Assembly: GCF_010365285.1 (NCBI RefSeq)
Contig: NZ_CP048288.1
Location: 1-64,000, forward strand
Source: Paenibacillus rhizovicinus
Lineage (GTDB): Bacteria; Bacillota; Bacilli; Paenibacillales; Paenibacillaceae
Direction of reading: 5' to 3'
DNA length: 64,000 nucleotides
The notes beneath the pieces were generated by a model, which searched no databases, was not told the DNA's origin, and worked only from the letters and a program-made list of their open reading frames with translations. Within the stretch, counting starts at the first letter, position 1. Each line of letters opens with the position of its first letter. Position numbers and translations under genes: made by a program. Below are positions 9,576-19,200 of the stretch, one piece after another.

Positions 9576-9593
9576 AGGCAGCCGAAGCTGCCT
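9576..9593 (-). terminator. UUCG-tetraloop hairpin between genes
   Basis: On the minus strand a perfect seven-base-pair stem, AGGCAGC / GCTGCCT, closes a TTCG loop. It lies between the stop of the 351-residue gene and the ribosome site of the 98-residue gene. CTCTACAT follows, not a U-run, so it is at best a weak terminator. It may instead be an mRNA stability or processing element. Confidence 0.5.
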
Positions 9594-9597
9594 GTGG

Positions 9598-10653
9598 TCA
9601 TTTCGTTATGAGTCCCTGATCGCCATCAAACGGCAACCATGATTTGCTGAGCTCGTCCCATTTTTCAGCGATGAAGTGCGATAGATGTGGGTGATCATTG
9701 TACGACCACGTTGCATGCACAATGCCATCGACTGCACTGATGTTGAGTCCCTTCGGCGTAATGCCTTCTTGGACGATCTCCTTCTGGTTCCGCATTATGG
9801 AGAAGTCGGCCGTCCAGTCCGTTCCCTTCATGGCCGTAATATCGGTTACGATATCCATCAAGAGCTTCTCGAATTTAAGCAGGCTCTCCATGATCGGGCT
9901 CGATTTGGAGATGACGGTTTCAAGCAGCAGCATTAGGAAGTCTTCCGGCACATCCTTAAATGACAGGCGCACCGGATAGTAAAGGCGAACCGAAACCATC
10001 GGGGCATCGCTCAGAAGAACATTACCGTCCGCATCGATCGTGCCCTCTATCATCTTGCCGCTGTCATTAAGGATGCCTTGATTTCCTGTTACATCAAGGA
10101 CCGTAACTCGGCCGGAAACGAACTCCACGTTTTCCTCTTTCGGAATGGTAAGTCGATCCGACACCAAGCGATCCGACACTTCAAAGCGATATGGCATCAC
10201 GACATCCCGGTTGCTAAAGTCGGCTCCAGCTTGTCCAAGCTCTTGGATTTTCCGCAACCGATAATCCAGCTTGACGCCATCTGCAAGCGTGCTGTCCACC
10301 GAGGAGATGGCGTTATTAATTTCCATGCTCAGGTAATCAGGGACACTTGCCCCGCCCGTGGCATTTTCTGCGATCTGAATAACCTGCTTTTTGAGATCGT
10401 CCAGCAATTTACGCAGACGTTGACCCTTCGCTGCAACGACGCCATAGGTTGCCGTGTTCAGCTCAGCAAGCGCATCTTCGGCTTTTACGATTGCAGAAGT
10501 CGCTTGCACCCGTATGCTGCTGACCTGCGGAATAGCAGCCAGGATCGTTGCCTTGTTTTGTAGCCACGATTCCATACCGTCCTCTACCTCATTGAGCTTA
10601 GACTCAAGTCCGTTGACGAAAGGCACTATATCTCGTGTATCTTTAATCGGCAT
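9598..10653 (-). CDS. coiled-coil virion protein (351 aa)
   Basis: No family recognised. Residues about 10-110 are predicted helical by pattern (L-E-S-K-L-N-E-V-E-D and L-R-K-L-L-D-D-L-K-K-Q-V-I-Q-I-A), then a beta-rich half containing R-V-T-V-L-D-V-T-G-N-Q. The open frame begins earlier, but the ATG at 10653 has AAGGAG eight bases upstream. The upstream extension would run through the GC-rich leader hairpin. The gene follows a 96-base gap with a promoter candidate and a hairpin, so it may head its own transcript. It is likely a tail or fibre accessory protein. Confidence 0.7.
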   Translation of the reverse strand: MPIKDTRDIVPFVNGLESKLNEVEDGMESWLQNKATILAAIPQVSSIRVQATSAIVKAEDALAELNTATYGVVAAKGQRLRKLLDDLKKQVIQIAENATGGASVPDYLSMEINNAISSVDSTLADGVKLDYRLRKIQELGQAGADFSNRDVVMPYRFEVSDRLVSDRLTIPKEENVEFVSGRVTVLDVTGNQGILNDSGKMIEGTIDADGNVLLSDAPMVSVRLYYPVRLSFKDVPEDFLMLLLETVISKSSPIMESLLKFEKLLMDIVTDITAMKGTDWTADFSIMRNQKEIVQEGITPKGLNISAVDGIVHATWSYNDHPHLSHFIAEKWDELSKSWLPFDGDQGLITK

Positions 10654-10681
10654 CTCGTTCACTCCTTTAACAAGATAATGG

Positions 10682-10699
10682 GCCGCCCCAATGGGCGGC
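10682..10699 (-). other. GC-rich hairpin in the leader of the 351-aa gene
   Basis: A GCCGCCC stem pairs with GGGCGGC around a four-base loop (ATTG on the minus strand). It sits between the promoter candidate at 10718-10729 and the ribosome site of the next gene. CCATTATC follows, with no U-run, so it is not a standard terminator. It could shield the ribosome site or stabilise the leader. Confidence 0.45.
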
Positions 10700-10717
10700 A
10701 CCTCGTCAGCCATTACC

Positions 10718-10729
10718 ATTATAATATCA
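10718..10729 (-). promoter_or_regulatory. putative promoter -10 region with GTAACGCATTAC element
   Basis: On the minus strand the gap reads GTGTAACGCATTAC and then TGATATTATAATGG. This gives either an extended -10 (TGATATTAT) or a TATAAT box. No good -35 hexamer is visible. The GCATTAC element just upstream recurs in other gaps of this window. Confidence 0.4.
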
Positions 10730-10749
10730 TGTAATGCGTTACACGGAAA

Positions 10750-13700
10750 CTATATTTCTGTCACTTCAAGACTGTCGTCTTCATCATGATACTCGATGAT
10801 CGGCAAGAGCCCGTATGCCTTGTGCTTGGCAATCGATGCTTGGATCTGCGATTCAGTGAATGTCTCCAGCAGCTTGCGTGGCAAATGAATGATCATGACG
10901 CCATTCTCTTGGTATGCCTCGCCGTCGAAATAACCAATATCCCAGTGGTGTAAGCTCTCCTTGTTCACTCGGGCGATGATTTCCCGACTGAGCTGCTCGT
11001 CGAGCCCCCCACCTCGGGAGCGGGTGTCCAGAATTACCATGTCCTTGTAAATGTCCGAGTTGGCCTGAACAAAGACTCGGCCAAGCCGAAGCATTGTCGA
11101 ATCGAACATGCCGTCTTTCGGATTAAACCAGTAGTCCTCGTCCGTATGGTAGATTGATGCTGTTTTGAGCGTGCCGGCAATCAGATCTGTGCTTGTTTCC
11201 GTTGCGAGCCAGATGCCTGTTGGTTTCAGGTACACGTTGATCTGGCGGACCAGCAGCTCGCTGCCTGGCGCCTCTATGATCGCATATTCTTCTACCTTTT
11301 CATTCACCGGCACCCAGCGGTGGAAGCTGTTCTTTCCGAGCGTGAAGCTGTGCCCTGGCGTCGGATTAAAATCCATGTGGAAGAAACGAAGCAGCTTGTT
11401 CTGATCCTTCATGACCACCGGTACGGTGACAGTCACGTAAATATCAATTACGTCGTTAAAGGAGGCTTCCCTTTGCCCGATCGCTTTCCCGTCGGATTGA
11501 TACAGGAACTCGGACTTTACAATCACAAGCGTTGCTCCTTCAATAGCCGCCATCGGCGTCAACGTAAGCTTTGTTGCCGCCTTATACTTATCGATGAACT
11601 GCTTCATCTCGTTTCCAAAATCCGTATACAGTGCAATGCTCGCCACCTTGATCCGCTGATCAAATGCCGTCTCTTTGGACGGAATCGTCGTCGTGAACTT
11701 ATTCGAGACGTAGGCATCCTTCGTTTCTTTCGTATCGTTGTACACCGGCGAAGACGTCCAGCTGAGGATGTTCTCGATCATCCGTCGGTTTCCAGGATTC
11801 TGGAAACCACGCTCATCATCCATGGCGTTGCAGTCCGTCATAAACACGATCCGCTGCTTGTCGTTTTCATAAGCAGCCACAACCGGAAGTCCATTCGAGT
11901 AAGCAACGGGCTGAATACGACTGCCGCTAATTCTGTAGTAGGAGGCTGCCTGCATTGTAAAGCTCGTACATCCTTGAGCAAGCGGGTGGCTCGTGTTAAA
12001 CGTGCCGCTTGTGGTTACGATAGCGTCCGGAACGAGTGTCAGATCCGGAAAGTCCTGAGAAACGATGCTTAGAAAGTTTGCGTTCCAGTCCGTTAATCCG
12101 GAGTGCTCGGCGGTGATGATAGCAGATCCTCCCGCTGCGATAAAACTCCGGATTCCTGCCACGCATTCAGCAGGCACAGGATTCATCATATAAGCCACAA
12201 TGATCAGATCGTAATCTTTGTAGTTCGCCACCTTGCTTATTGTCCATTTGTCCTGGTCAACCGCCAGTCCTTTGGATAGCAGCAAATGGTACATCTGAGA
12301 GAAGATGCCTGTGATGGTATACTCGCTTTCGTTATCAGTCAAGATCAAGGCTTTCGTAAAAGTTCCTGACCCGCCGCCGGTCTGTTCCGTAATGATGCCC
12401 TCGGCATGCAGATCGGCATGGTACCGGACTTCCAAGTCAACTGGACTTCCGACATCAATGACTTCAGTATTGTCACTGCTGTAGAATCCACGGTACGTGT
12501 ACCAGTCTTCACGATACGCATAGCGTACGGTGATCTCGTCTTGGTCCCGGATCCGATCGTGCAGATAAATAATGCCTTTCTCTGCATCCACATCCGAGAC
12601 ACGGAGGCGGCGGTTGTTGTTAATCCGACTCGCATTGACTTCCAGATAGCTGACTCCTTCCTCTGAAGCAAGTACGATTGGCCGGAACTGAACCTGAATC
12701 ATCTGCTCGTTGAGGACGACTGGATACTCTTTCTCCACTACGATTGTTGGGAGATTCGTGAACTCCTGATTTTCGTACTCTGGAATGGAATAGTCAAGCA
12801 CGACCTCTACGGAATCTCCGGCACTCTGAGGCCGATAGGCGACCAACTCCGGGTTGGAGAGGTATAATTGCGGCACACGCTCTTCTGGCTCGTAATACGG
12901 CAGCCGGATGCGCCGCTTGAATCGGCCGTTTTTTACCCGCAGGTACCAGTTCTCCCGCTCCGAGGATCTCTTTTCTACCCGTGGCTTCTCGATATCAATT
13001 TTATGCCGCTCGTCAATTTTGATGGCAAGCACCGGCACAGCCGAGAGAACTTCGAAGTTCGTCCAGGCGACCAGGTTCACCTTCAGTGCATCCAGAAATT
13101 CATCCGTTCCTTTTTTCAGGACATTGCGGAGGCGGATCCGGTTTACCCCGTGCTTGATCTGGTCAACTTCAAATCGTTTGTTCCCATTCAGGTTGTACAG
13201 GAATCGGTAGTTGACCCGGTACTCGGCGTTCAATCCACTCTCGTTCTCCCCACGCTCAATGCGGAGCAGAACTTCATGCAGCGGCGTGTCGCCGAGGTTT
13301 AGTTTCGTCAGCAGCCCACCATCGCCCAAGAGAGTGCCTAGTGTTTTGACTCCCTCGTGCTTGTAGATTTCATCCTCATCGATTGTGTATGGCGAACCGA
13401 GCGGATAGATCGGCGGCACCGGTGCGCTGGCCATCGGCTTATTGCCGGAACCGAGCGATACGGTTACGCTGCTGTCTCCCCCGGTTTTGCGGATGCTCCA
13501 GGCAAAGTTCTTCACTTTCTCTGGAATCTCGGCATCAATCTCGGCCGGCTTGAACTCGTACCCCATTGTGCCATCGGGAGATAAGAATGCAATACCTGTT
13601 CCATTGATGTCCATGCCGTTATCGCTCGTGCGCCAAGGAGTGATCTTGGTGCCGCCAGCCTGCGGGTCATTCGTGTAGCCATACACATAACCGTCACTCT

Positions 13701-14244
13701 TGATACGGCCTTGTACCGGTCCGGTGGAAACGAACTGGATTGGATCAACGGGCTGGAAGATCGGCTTGCCTGCAGTCAGCGCATCAAGTTTCGGCTTGAG
13801 AATGTCCTCTGCTTTTGTATCGTTCAACTTCATCTCCGAATTGGATGTGAACTCGACCGGATACATCTCACTCGCTGCTTCCTTCCCCTCAAGCTCAGTG
13901 AAGGTCAACTTCGACCAATAGCACTCTTGCTGGGAGATGTTAAATATTCCATAGGATCCATCGGTATGTTTCGGCAAGTTCTTTGTTCCGTTGTCAGGGA
14001 TATCGTGGCTCCCGGTGTCCTCTCCGATACAAACAAGCTCACCCAACTCCGTGCTGCCAGGCTGACCAATGTAAATCCGGAACTCATCTTCCTGTACGAC
14101 GACGGTGATCTTATATTTGCTGCTAGTCGCCCAGCCAGACGGGTTATACGTTTTGTTGTAGGCTGTGACATCGATGTAAGATACGCCGGTCTTATCAGAC
14201 TGAAATCTAGTGTGTGGCTCGTCTGCACTATTGTACGAAGGCAA
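10750..14244 (-). CDS. C-terminal part of a broken giant tail protein (1164-aa ORF)
   Basis: This is the third piece of a frame-broken gene that begins at 16159. Its reading frame is already open to about 14400 and reads sensibly there (S-S-W-A-S-A-V-V-N-T-S, then G-Y-A-Y-E-P-N-W-S-S-Y). The TTG at 14244 is therefore only the first start-like codon and has no ribosome site. It continues the thrombospondin-C/LamG-like domain begun in the middle piece. Beta domains follow, and at residues about 630-835 there is a Rossmann-like domain resembling class I glutamine amidotransferases (D-Y-D-L-I-I-V-A-Y, A-A-G-G-S-A-I-I-T, then N-R-R-M-I-E-N-I-L). The nucleophile Cys is absent from the expected elbow. 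More beta domains reach the C terminus. Confidence 0.75.
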   Translation of the reverse strand: MPSYNSADEPHTRFQSDKTGVSYIDVTAYNKTYNPSGWATSSKYKITVVVQEDEFRIYIGQPGSTELGELVCIGEDTGSHDIPDNGTKNLPKHTDGSYGIFNISQQECYWSKLTFTELEGKEAASEMYPVEFTSNSEMKLNDTKAEDILKPKLDALTAGKPIFQPVDPIQFVSTGPVQGRIKSDGYVYGYTNDPQAGGTKITPWRTSDNGMDINGTGIAFLSPDGTMGYEFKPAEIDAEIPEKVKNFAWSIRKTGGDSSVTVSLGSGNKPMASAPVPPIYPLGSPYTIDEDEIYKHEGVKTLGTLLGDGGLLTKLNLGDTPLHEVLLRIERGENESGLNAEYRVNYRFLYNLNGNKRFEVDQIKHGVNRIRLRNVLKKGTDEFLDALKVNLVAWTNFEVLSAVPVLAIKIDERHKIDIEKPRVEKRSSERENWYLRVKNGRFKRRIRLPYYEPEERVPQLYLSNPELVAYRPQSAGDSVEVVLDYSIPEYENQEFTNLPTIVVEKEYPVVLNEQMIQVQFRPIVLASEEGVSYLEVNASRINNNRRLRVSDVDAEKGIIYLHDRIRDQDEITVRYAYREDWYTYRGFYSSDNTEVIDVGSPVDLEVRYHADLHAEGIITEQTGGGSGTFTKALILTDNESEYTITGIFSQMYHLLLSKGLAVDQDKWTISKVANYKDYDLIIVAYMMNPVPAECVAGIRSFIAAGGSAIITAEHSGLTDWNANFLSIVSQDFPDLTLVPDAIVTTSGTFNTSHPLAQGCTSFTMQAASYYRISGSRIQPVAYSNGLPVVAAYENDKQRIVFMTDCNAMDDERGFQNPGNRRMIENILSWTSSPVYNDTKETKDAYVSNKFTTTIPSKETAFDQRIKVASIALYTDFGNEMKQFIDKYKAATKLTLTPMAAIEGATLVIVKSEFLYQSDGKAIGQREASFNDVIDIYVTVTVPVVMKDQNKLLRFFHMDFNPTPGHSFTLGKNSFHRWVPVNEKVEEYAIIEAPGSELLVRQINVYLKPTGIWLATETSTDLIAGTLKTASIYHTDEDYWFNPKDGMFDSTMLRLGRVFVQANSDIYKDMVILDTRSRGGGLDEQLSREIIARVNKESLHHWDIGYFDGEAYQENGVMIIHLPRKLLETFTESQIQASIAKHKAYGLLPIIEYHDEDDSLEVTEI

Positions 14245-15617
14245 GATGTTTGGAACGGCTTTGAATACTTTCTTCTTCTTGTTCGTAAAGCTTTGATTGT
14301 ATTGAAGGTAGCTGCTCCAGTTTGGCTCATACGCATAGCCTGGAATCGATGACGTGTTGACGACAGCTGATGCCCACGATGACTCATCAGAATCCGTCCT
14401 GCCCCGTTATTGTCAGCGGCAACCGAGTTGTTCAACTGGTTGCGCTCCCAAGCGAACACGTAGTAGTTCTTCGAGTCTCGCACACGGAACATGATGCCGA
14501 TAACGTCATCATCGTAGCCACGATCTTCGACATGAACCTCGGCCGAGAACATATAGTCTTTCTTGCCGGTCGCCGCCGGATTGTAGAATCCACCTAAATC
14601 GATCTCATTTCGAGTCAAATAGATTTCCTCAACGCCGCTGTTGCGCACCACTTTCCAGTCAGACCGGTTGGTCACTTGTCCGATATTGTTCCAGCTGCTC
14701 AGAGTCGTACCAGTTTCCGTCGTAGCTTGATGGATAATATAGATCTGCTGCTTGATCCCCCATGTCGCCTGCAGGGTTGTGCTCTCGATGATCTGGCCCT
14801 CGCCGCTCGCCGTCCAGGTGAAGGGCAGCTCTTGTTTTTGCTGCTCTGGAATAATTGTGCAACGATGTTTTATTGCATCGTTCTTGATCCGGACGTTGCT
14901 CTCCTCGGCCCCCTCCCAATTTCCGGTGGCCACATTGGACTTAGCCTTGGCCGGCTCTCCGCCGCTCTGCAGCACGGCGCTGGTGACGCTTGAATTATCT
15001 GCTGCCTGCTCAGTCGTGTAGAGCAGATTTCCATTGGCATCTTCTACCGTGTAGATCGTCTCTGCCGGCAGCGATGGCATGTCGATTGGAATCATCATGC
15101 CCATGGTGCTGCGAGCATCCATGACGGCTGATCCAGACTTTAACCCGAGCATCTTCCACTCGTTTGCGTAATCCAACATCTCATGCTCAAGGAGTGCTTC
15201 TTTGGGCAGAACGGAATCCGTAATGTAGCCTGTCGTGATGACCCGCTCCTTGCCGTTCTCGTCCTTGTATTTAGCATTAACCCTGTAGCTGAACATGGGT
15301 GCTTCTCGTGGATCACTCTTGGATTTTTGCGGAACATAAATGCGGTACCCATCCACATCCGGCCGCTCCTCGAACGCATAGATTTCTTTGAGCTCTCCAG
15401 CCGACTCCACCTGCGCTAGTGTCGCTTCAGTAAAGGCGCTAACCCCGTTGATGATCCGAAGCTTCCCGCCTTCAATTGCATTCCCGTTGACTTGATTCGA
15501 GTACAGCTCAATGGTTTTCTTAACCGCCCGTGCGTTGGCGTCGATCGCAGGTGTATCCACATGGTTGTACCTTACTTTGAAGGTCTTCTCCTCATCGGTA
15601 TTGAATTGCAGATACAA
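13905..15617 (-). CDS. middle part of a broken giant tail protein (570-aa ORF)
   Basis: The second piece of the same broken gene. Sensible sequence runs from the ORF start (Y-L-Q-F-N-T-D-E-E-K-T-F-K-V) to about 14400. There a lectin-like domain with D-D-D-V-I-G-I-M-F-R-V-R-D and V-F-A-W-E-R is cut off. After 14400 the frame gives Arg/Ser/Thr-rich residues that shadow the third piece. The first codon is TTG at 15617, with no ribosome site and a frame that is open further upstream. Adding one base in the G4 run at 14402-14405 joins it to the C-terminal piece. Adding one base near 15618-15627 joins it to the N-terminal piece. Confidence 0.7.
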   Translation of the reverse strand: MYLQFNTDEEKTFKVRYNHVDTPAIDANARAVKKTIELYSNQVNGNAIEGGKLRIINGVSAFTEATLAQVESAGELKEIYAFEERPDVDGYRIYVPQKSKSDPREAPMFSYRVNAKYKDENGKERVITTGYITDSVLPKEALLEHEMLDYANEWKMLGLKSGSAVMDARSTMGMMIPIDMPSLPAETIYTVEDANGNLLYTTEQAADNSSVTSAVLQSGGEPAKAKSNVATGNWEGAEESNVRIKNDAIKHRCTIIPEQQKQELPFTWTASGEGQIIESTTLQATWGIKQQIYIIHQATTETGTTLSSWNNIGQVTNRSDWKVVRNSGVEEIYLTRNEIDLGGFYNPAATGKKDYMFSAEVHVEDRGYDDDVIGIMFRVRDSKNYYVFAWERNQLNNSVAADNNGAGRILMSHRGHQLSSTRHRFQAMRMSQTGAATFNTIKALRTRRRKYSKPFQTSCLRTIVQTSHTLDFSLIRPAYLTSMSQPTTKRITRLAGRLAANIRSPSSYRKMSSGFTLVSLAARSWVSLFVSERTPGATISLTTEQRTCRNIPMDPMEYLTSPSKSAIGRS

Positions 15618-16159
15618 CCAGGCCGGTATACATTGGACTTGGTTTCCGGTGGCACCGCAGCCTGAGCCTGCACGAAGATGATGTATTTGAACGTCGAATC
15701 CAGTAGATTACCGTTCTCGTCGGTGATCTGAATTTGGTTTCCTGTATAGCGGATCACCTTCTCCGGCTCGCCCGGTTCGCTGTCGTAATGATAGAAAATC
15801 TCGAAACGATAATACAGCGCAGCGGCGACCGTGTGCTCGTTTCGGATGAAACGTTTGGTAATGTTCACTTCCTTGGATGGGAACATGTCATACGGCGCCC
15901 GCAGCACGATCGGCTGGTCTTCGGAAAGAACTGTGGCATACTGCAGCTTTCCATTTTCGTCCGGCACGACCATTGATTCAATCTGGTCGATTGGGATTAG
16001 ATTGTCAGGCGTAGATGAGGTATGGATCAGGGAAATGTTCTGATCAGAATCTACTCGTGGTGTATGAACAAAAGCCAGATTCACGTCGCCTTCTGGCACT
16101 TTCTCTCCAACCCGCAAAGCATAGGTGCTGTTAGGCAGCATCTTGTTGAACTCTTTCAT
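15572..16159 (-). CDS. N-terminal part of a broken giant tail protein
   Basis: This is the true start of the broken gene. The ATG at 16159 has GGTGAG seven bases upstream (M-K-E-F-N-K-M). The open frame begins ten codons earlier without a ribosome site. Residues 1 to about 175 look native (L-P-N-S-T-Y-A-L-R-V-G, then F-K-Y-I-I-F-V-Q-A-Q). The last about 16 residues, rich in Cys, Arg and Pro, look out of frame. With both shifts repaired, the protein would have about 1800 residues. This is comparable to its 2177-residue upstream neighbour, with which it shares the D-D-D-x2-G-x2-F-R lectin module. Confidence 0.7.
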   Translation of the reverse strand: MKEFNKMLPNSTYALRVGEKVPEGDVNLAFVHTPRVDSDQNISLIHTSSTPDNLIPIDQIESMVVPDENGKLQYATVLSEDQPIVLRAPYDMFPSKEVNITKRFIRNEHTVAAALYYRFEIFYHYDSEPGEPEKVIRYTGNQIQITDENGNLLDSTFKYIIFVQAQAAVPPETKSNVYRPGCICNSIPMRRRPSK

Positions 16160-16203
16160 GTGCTTCTCACCTTCCCCTTCAAGGAGCAAAGCGACTGGCG
16201 GGG

Positions 16204-19200
16204 TTAACCGCCAATCACCTTGATATAAATGAAGTTGCTTGCTGTTTCGCCACCTATGTCAAAATTGGCATGAACTGCAATCTGCCCCTGGATTTCATTG
16301 ATCCCGTTCAAGGCAATCTTGGCGTCTCCGCTGCTGTTTGTCAAAATGACTTCGCTTCGTGTAACGCCCTTCGTGTCCTTATAGGAGATTGTGATAGACT
16401 TGTCGCCAAGTCCGATCCAGTTTTCGTTCTTGAGCGAAACTGTAATGATCGTTTGCTCATTTTGGCCCGAGCGAATAGCTGTCTTGCTCGGATTCAGTAC
16501 GATGTGGTAGCGGTCGGCGACGGCAGGCTCATAATAATTCAGCAATCCGGTCGAGCTTTTACCCTCACAGATTGCCTCGTATTTCGAGATCCGACTGGCC
16601 GGTGCAATCGGCTGATCCAACTTATACACCTCGCCGGCCTGGTTTGTCATCCCGGTATAGATGATTTCGCCATCCCGGTAGATTTCGATCCGCTTATTCT
16701 CGATCGGATTATTGTTCAAGTCCTTGATTTGTGCGGTGATCGTCGCTTTACTTAGACCGTCTGCCGGCAGCGTCTTTGGTGACACGGTGATCAGTATGCG
16801 GTCTACAGCGTCCTCTGTCCGCTCTGTCATATACAAGAACCCCCGATGGTTATGATTCAAAAGCGGATTGAATACGATCTCCTCGGCTCGGTAGAACGGC
16901 GTATTCTTGGCGCCTTCGTAGAGGATCTCCATGTTCTTCATACTTTCAGCTACATAGTTCGAGTGGAGCGTGAGCATTGCGACATCTCCGCTCACATCAT
17001 AATTGTAATCGAGCATGTAACTGTAATTCAGTTTGTACTTAACCTCAATTATATCAGAAAATTCCAAGGCGTTCATGAACTGAATTGAAGATTTCGTAAG
17101 ATCGAATACTGGTTTTACCGTAATGCCGTTCACCTTCACCTTGAGCGTCGCAGGATCAATGTCTGAATAGGAAAGATAATACGCTGCATATCCGTTCCCA
17201 CTGAAAGACTCTGTGTTTTCGAGCGTCATGTTCCAGTTCGAATCATAGAACGTTACCTTCCGCAAGGCCCCTCCGGTATTGTCTCTCACAATGACTGGTG
17301 ATCCTTGCTGCGGCCGGGGCTGCACAAGCACTCGGTTATCGACCGGCGTCTTAATGTGCTTCACCGGCTGTGCATACAGGAAGAACTCTCTGTCCTGGAA
17401 ATAGTAGTGACCCGAATGAATCATTGGGCTCCACGGCAACGGTGTGGCCTCTTTAATGATGGCTTTAACCGTGTAGCCAAGATACGGCGTAAGATATTCG
17501 CTGCCGACTACCTGCCGTTCCTGCCCCGGAATTGTCCATTCCAGTTTTACCATGGCGGCGCCGGTATTCTCATAGTAGTTGGCATTGACCGGATATGTCT
17601 TGCCTGCCTCCATGAAAATCGAGCCACCATACTCAACGCTTGCGTTATCCGACCAGGCATCGATTACGATCTTATTGTCAATCCACAACCGGAAGCCATC
17701 GTCCACTTGTACATTGAACTGATAATAGCCATCCAGTGGCGGGCAAATGTAGCCACGCCAGTTAATGGCGAACCCGTCGTTTGGCGTGTCGTCTTCAGGC
17801 GGTGTCATCGGCGGGATGTACGGCTCCGGCTGCTGCGGCACATAAACACCGGTCGGCAGATCCGGCTCCAAATAATCTCGATCCACCTCTGTATAGTCGC
17901 CATATTGAGGCTTAGCCGGTGCGGTGTTCGGCTCTGCTGCGACATCGGATATCACGGTCAGACTTCCGTCAGATGTCTGCTTCTCCCGCTCCGTGCCAGT
18001 TACTGATCCGACATAGACCGGGTAAGAGCTGCTGTCCTGACTGATGATATATGACAGTGCCAGCTGGTCTTGCTGCAGGTCAGTGTGTTCGGCCAAGAAC
18101 CTCTGCAGATCGGACGTAAACTCCTCAGTCAGGGTCTTTGCCAGCACTTCAAGCGTTTCTACTCTCTTGTCGCTGATTGGCCGGGCAAATGAAGCCTGCA
18201 GCGAATGACGCAGTGTGGCATCGTCCAGGTATGAGTATTTGATATATCTCGTAATGTCGAAGTCCCAGAAGTACGTCTTCGGTTGAGATGCGGTCAACGG
18301 CCCCCATGCACCCATCATCAACGCTGCTGGATCTTCATCCACAAAGTCAATCTTCTGAACATCGTCAGTTGACACCGTGATACGTTTGCCCATGAGCTCC
18401 ACTTTAATCGTGTGTGTTTCACTGGCTCCGAATGTCCAAGGCTCCGGCACATAGGCCAACTGGTCTTTCGTGTAGGTGAGCGATCCCGCCGACGCTGGAT
18501 TCGTGCAGATGTTACGATACACGGCCATACCATTGATTGAGAGCCCTCTTGCATCCCATTCGAACGAGTAAAAGTTTTTCGTGGCAGGGTCAAATCGAAA
18601 GATCGCCCCATACATATCGTCGTCACCGGAGTTGCGCTCTTGAACTTTGAAGCTGAAGGTGTAATCTGAGAAGCTTACATGGTTCGGATTATACCAGCCG
18701 GAGCGGGATGACTGATTTTTCAGGTTCGTCACCTCGGTGTATCCGGCTTCCGGAGGGCCATGCCAATCACCGGCGTCGCTGGGGTTCTCATTCCAGATCA
18801 TCCACTCATTCGTGAAATTACTCAGATCAATCGGATCCGTGGAAGGATAAACGATTTCCAGATCCAGATCGTAGTTGTAATCCATTTCCGGCTCAATTGC
18901 CTCCATGATGGTGAAGCCAGATGCCTGGACATCAAACGGAGAAGATGCTCCCCAGTCGAAATTAATAGCCTGATCGATTTGAGAGAAGGCGAACTCGCCC
19001 AAATAGTTGTCCTTCGTTGGGTCAAACTCCGAAAGAACCACATAGGATTGGATATTGATCCAATCGTTCATGGCAAGAATCTCCCGCTGCACTATCAGCT
19101 GATTGCCAGTTATGCTGAATTTCGTGTCATCCAGTTCGGCGCCGTTTTTGAATACTTGGATTTCCAGTCCGACTTGATGGTTGAGCGTAAAGGTATTGCT

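Noticed and set aside
10682-10699. Intrinsic terminator
   Set aside because: The stem is strong, but no U-run follows in the direction of transcription and a promoter candidate lies just upstream.
11320-12072. Plus-strand frame of 250 codons
   Set aside because: Antisense shadow of the broken giant tail gene; Arg/His-rich without a recognisable fold.
14402-14405. Programmed -1 frameshift at the G4 run
   Set aside because: No X-XXY-YYZ slippery heptamer and no obvious pseudoknot; a lost base is simpler. Kept only as a possibility in the finding.
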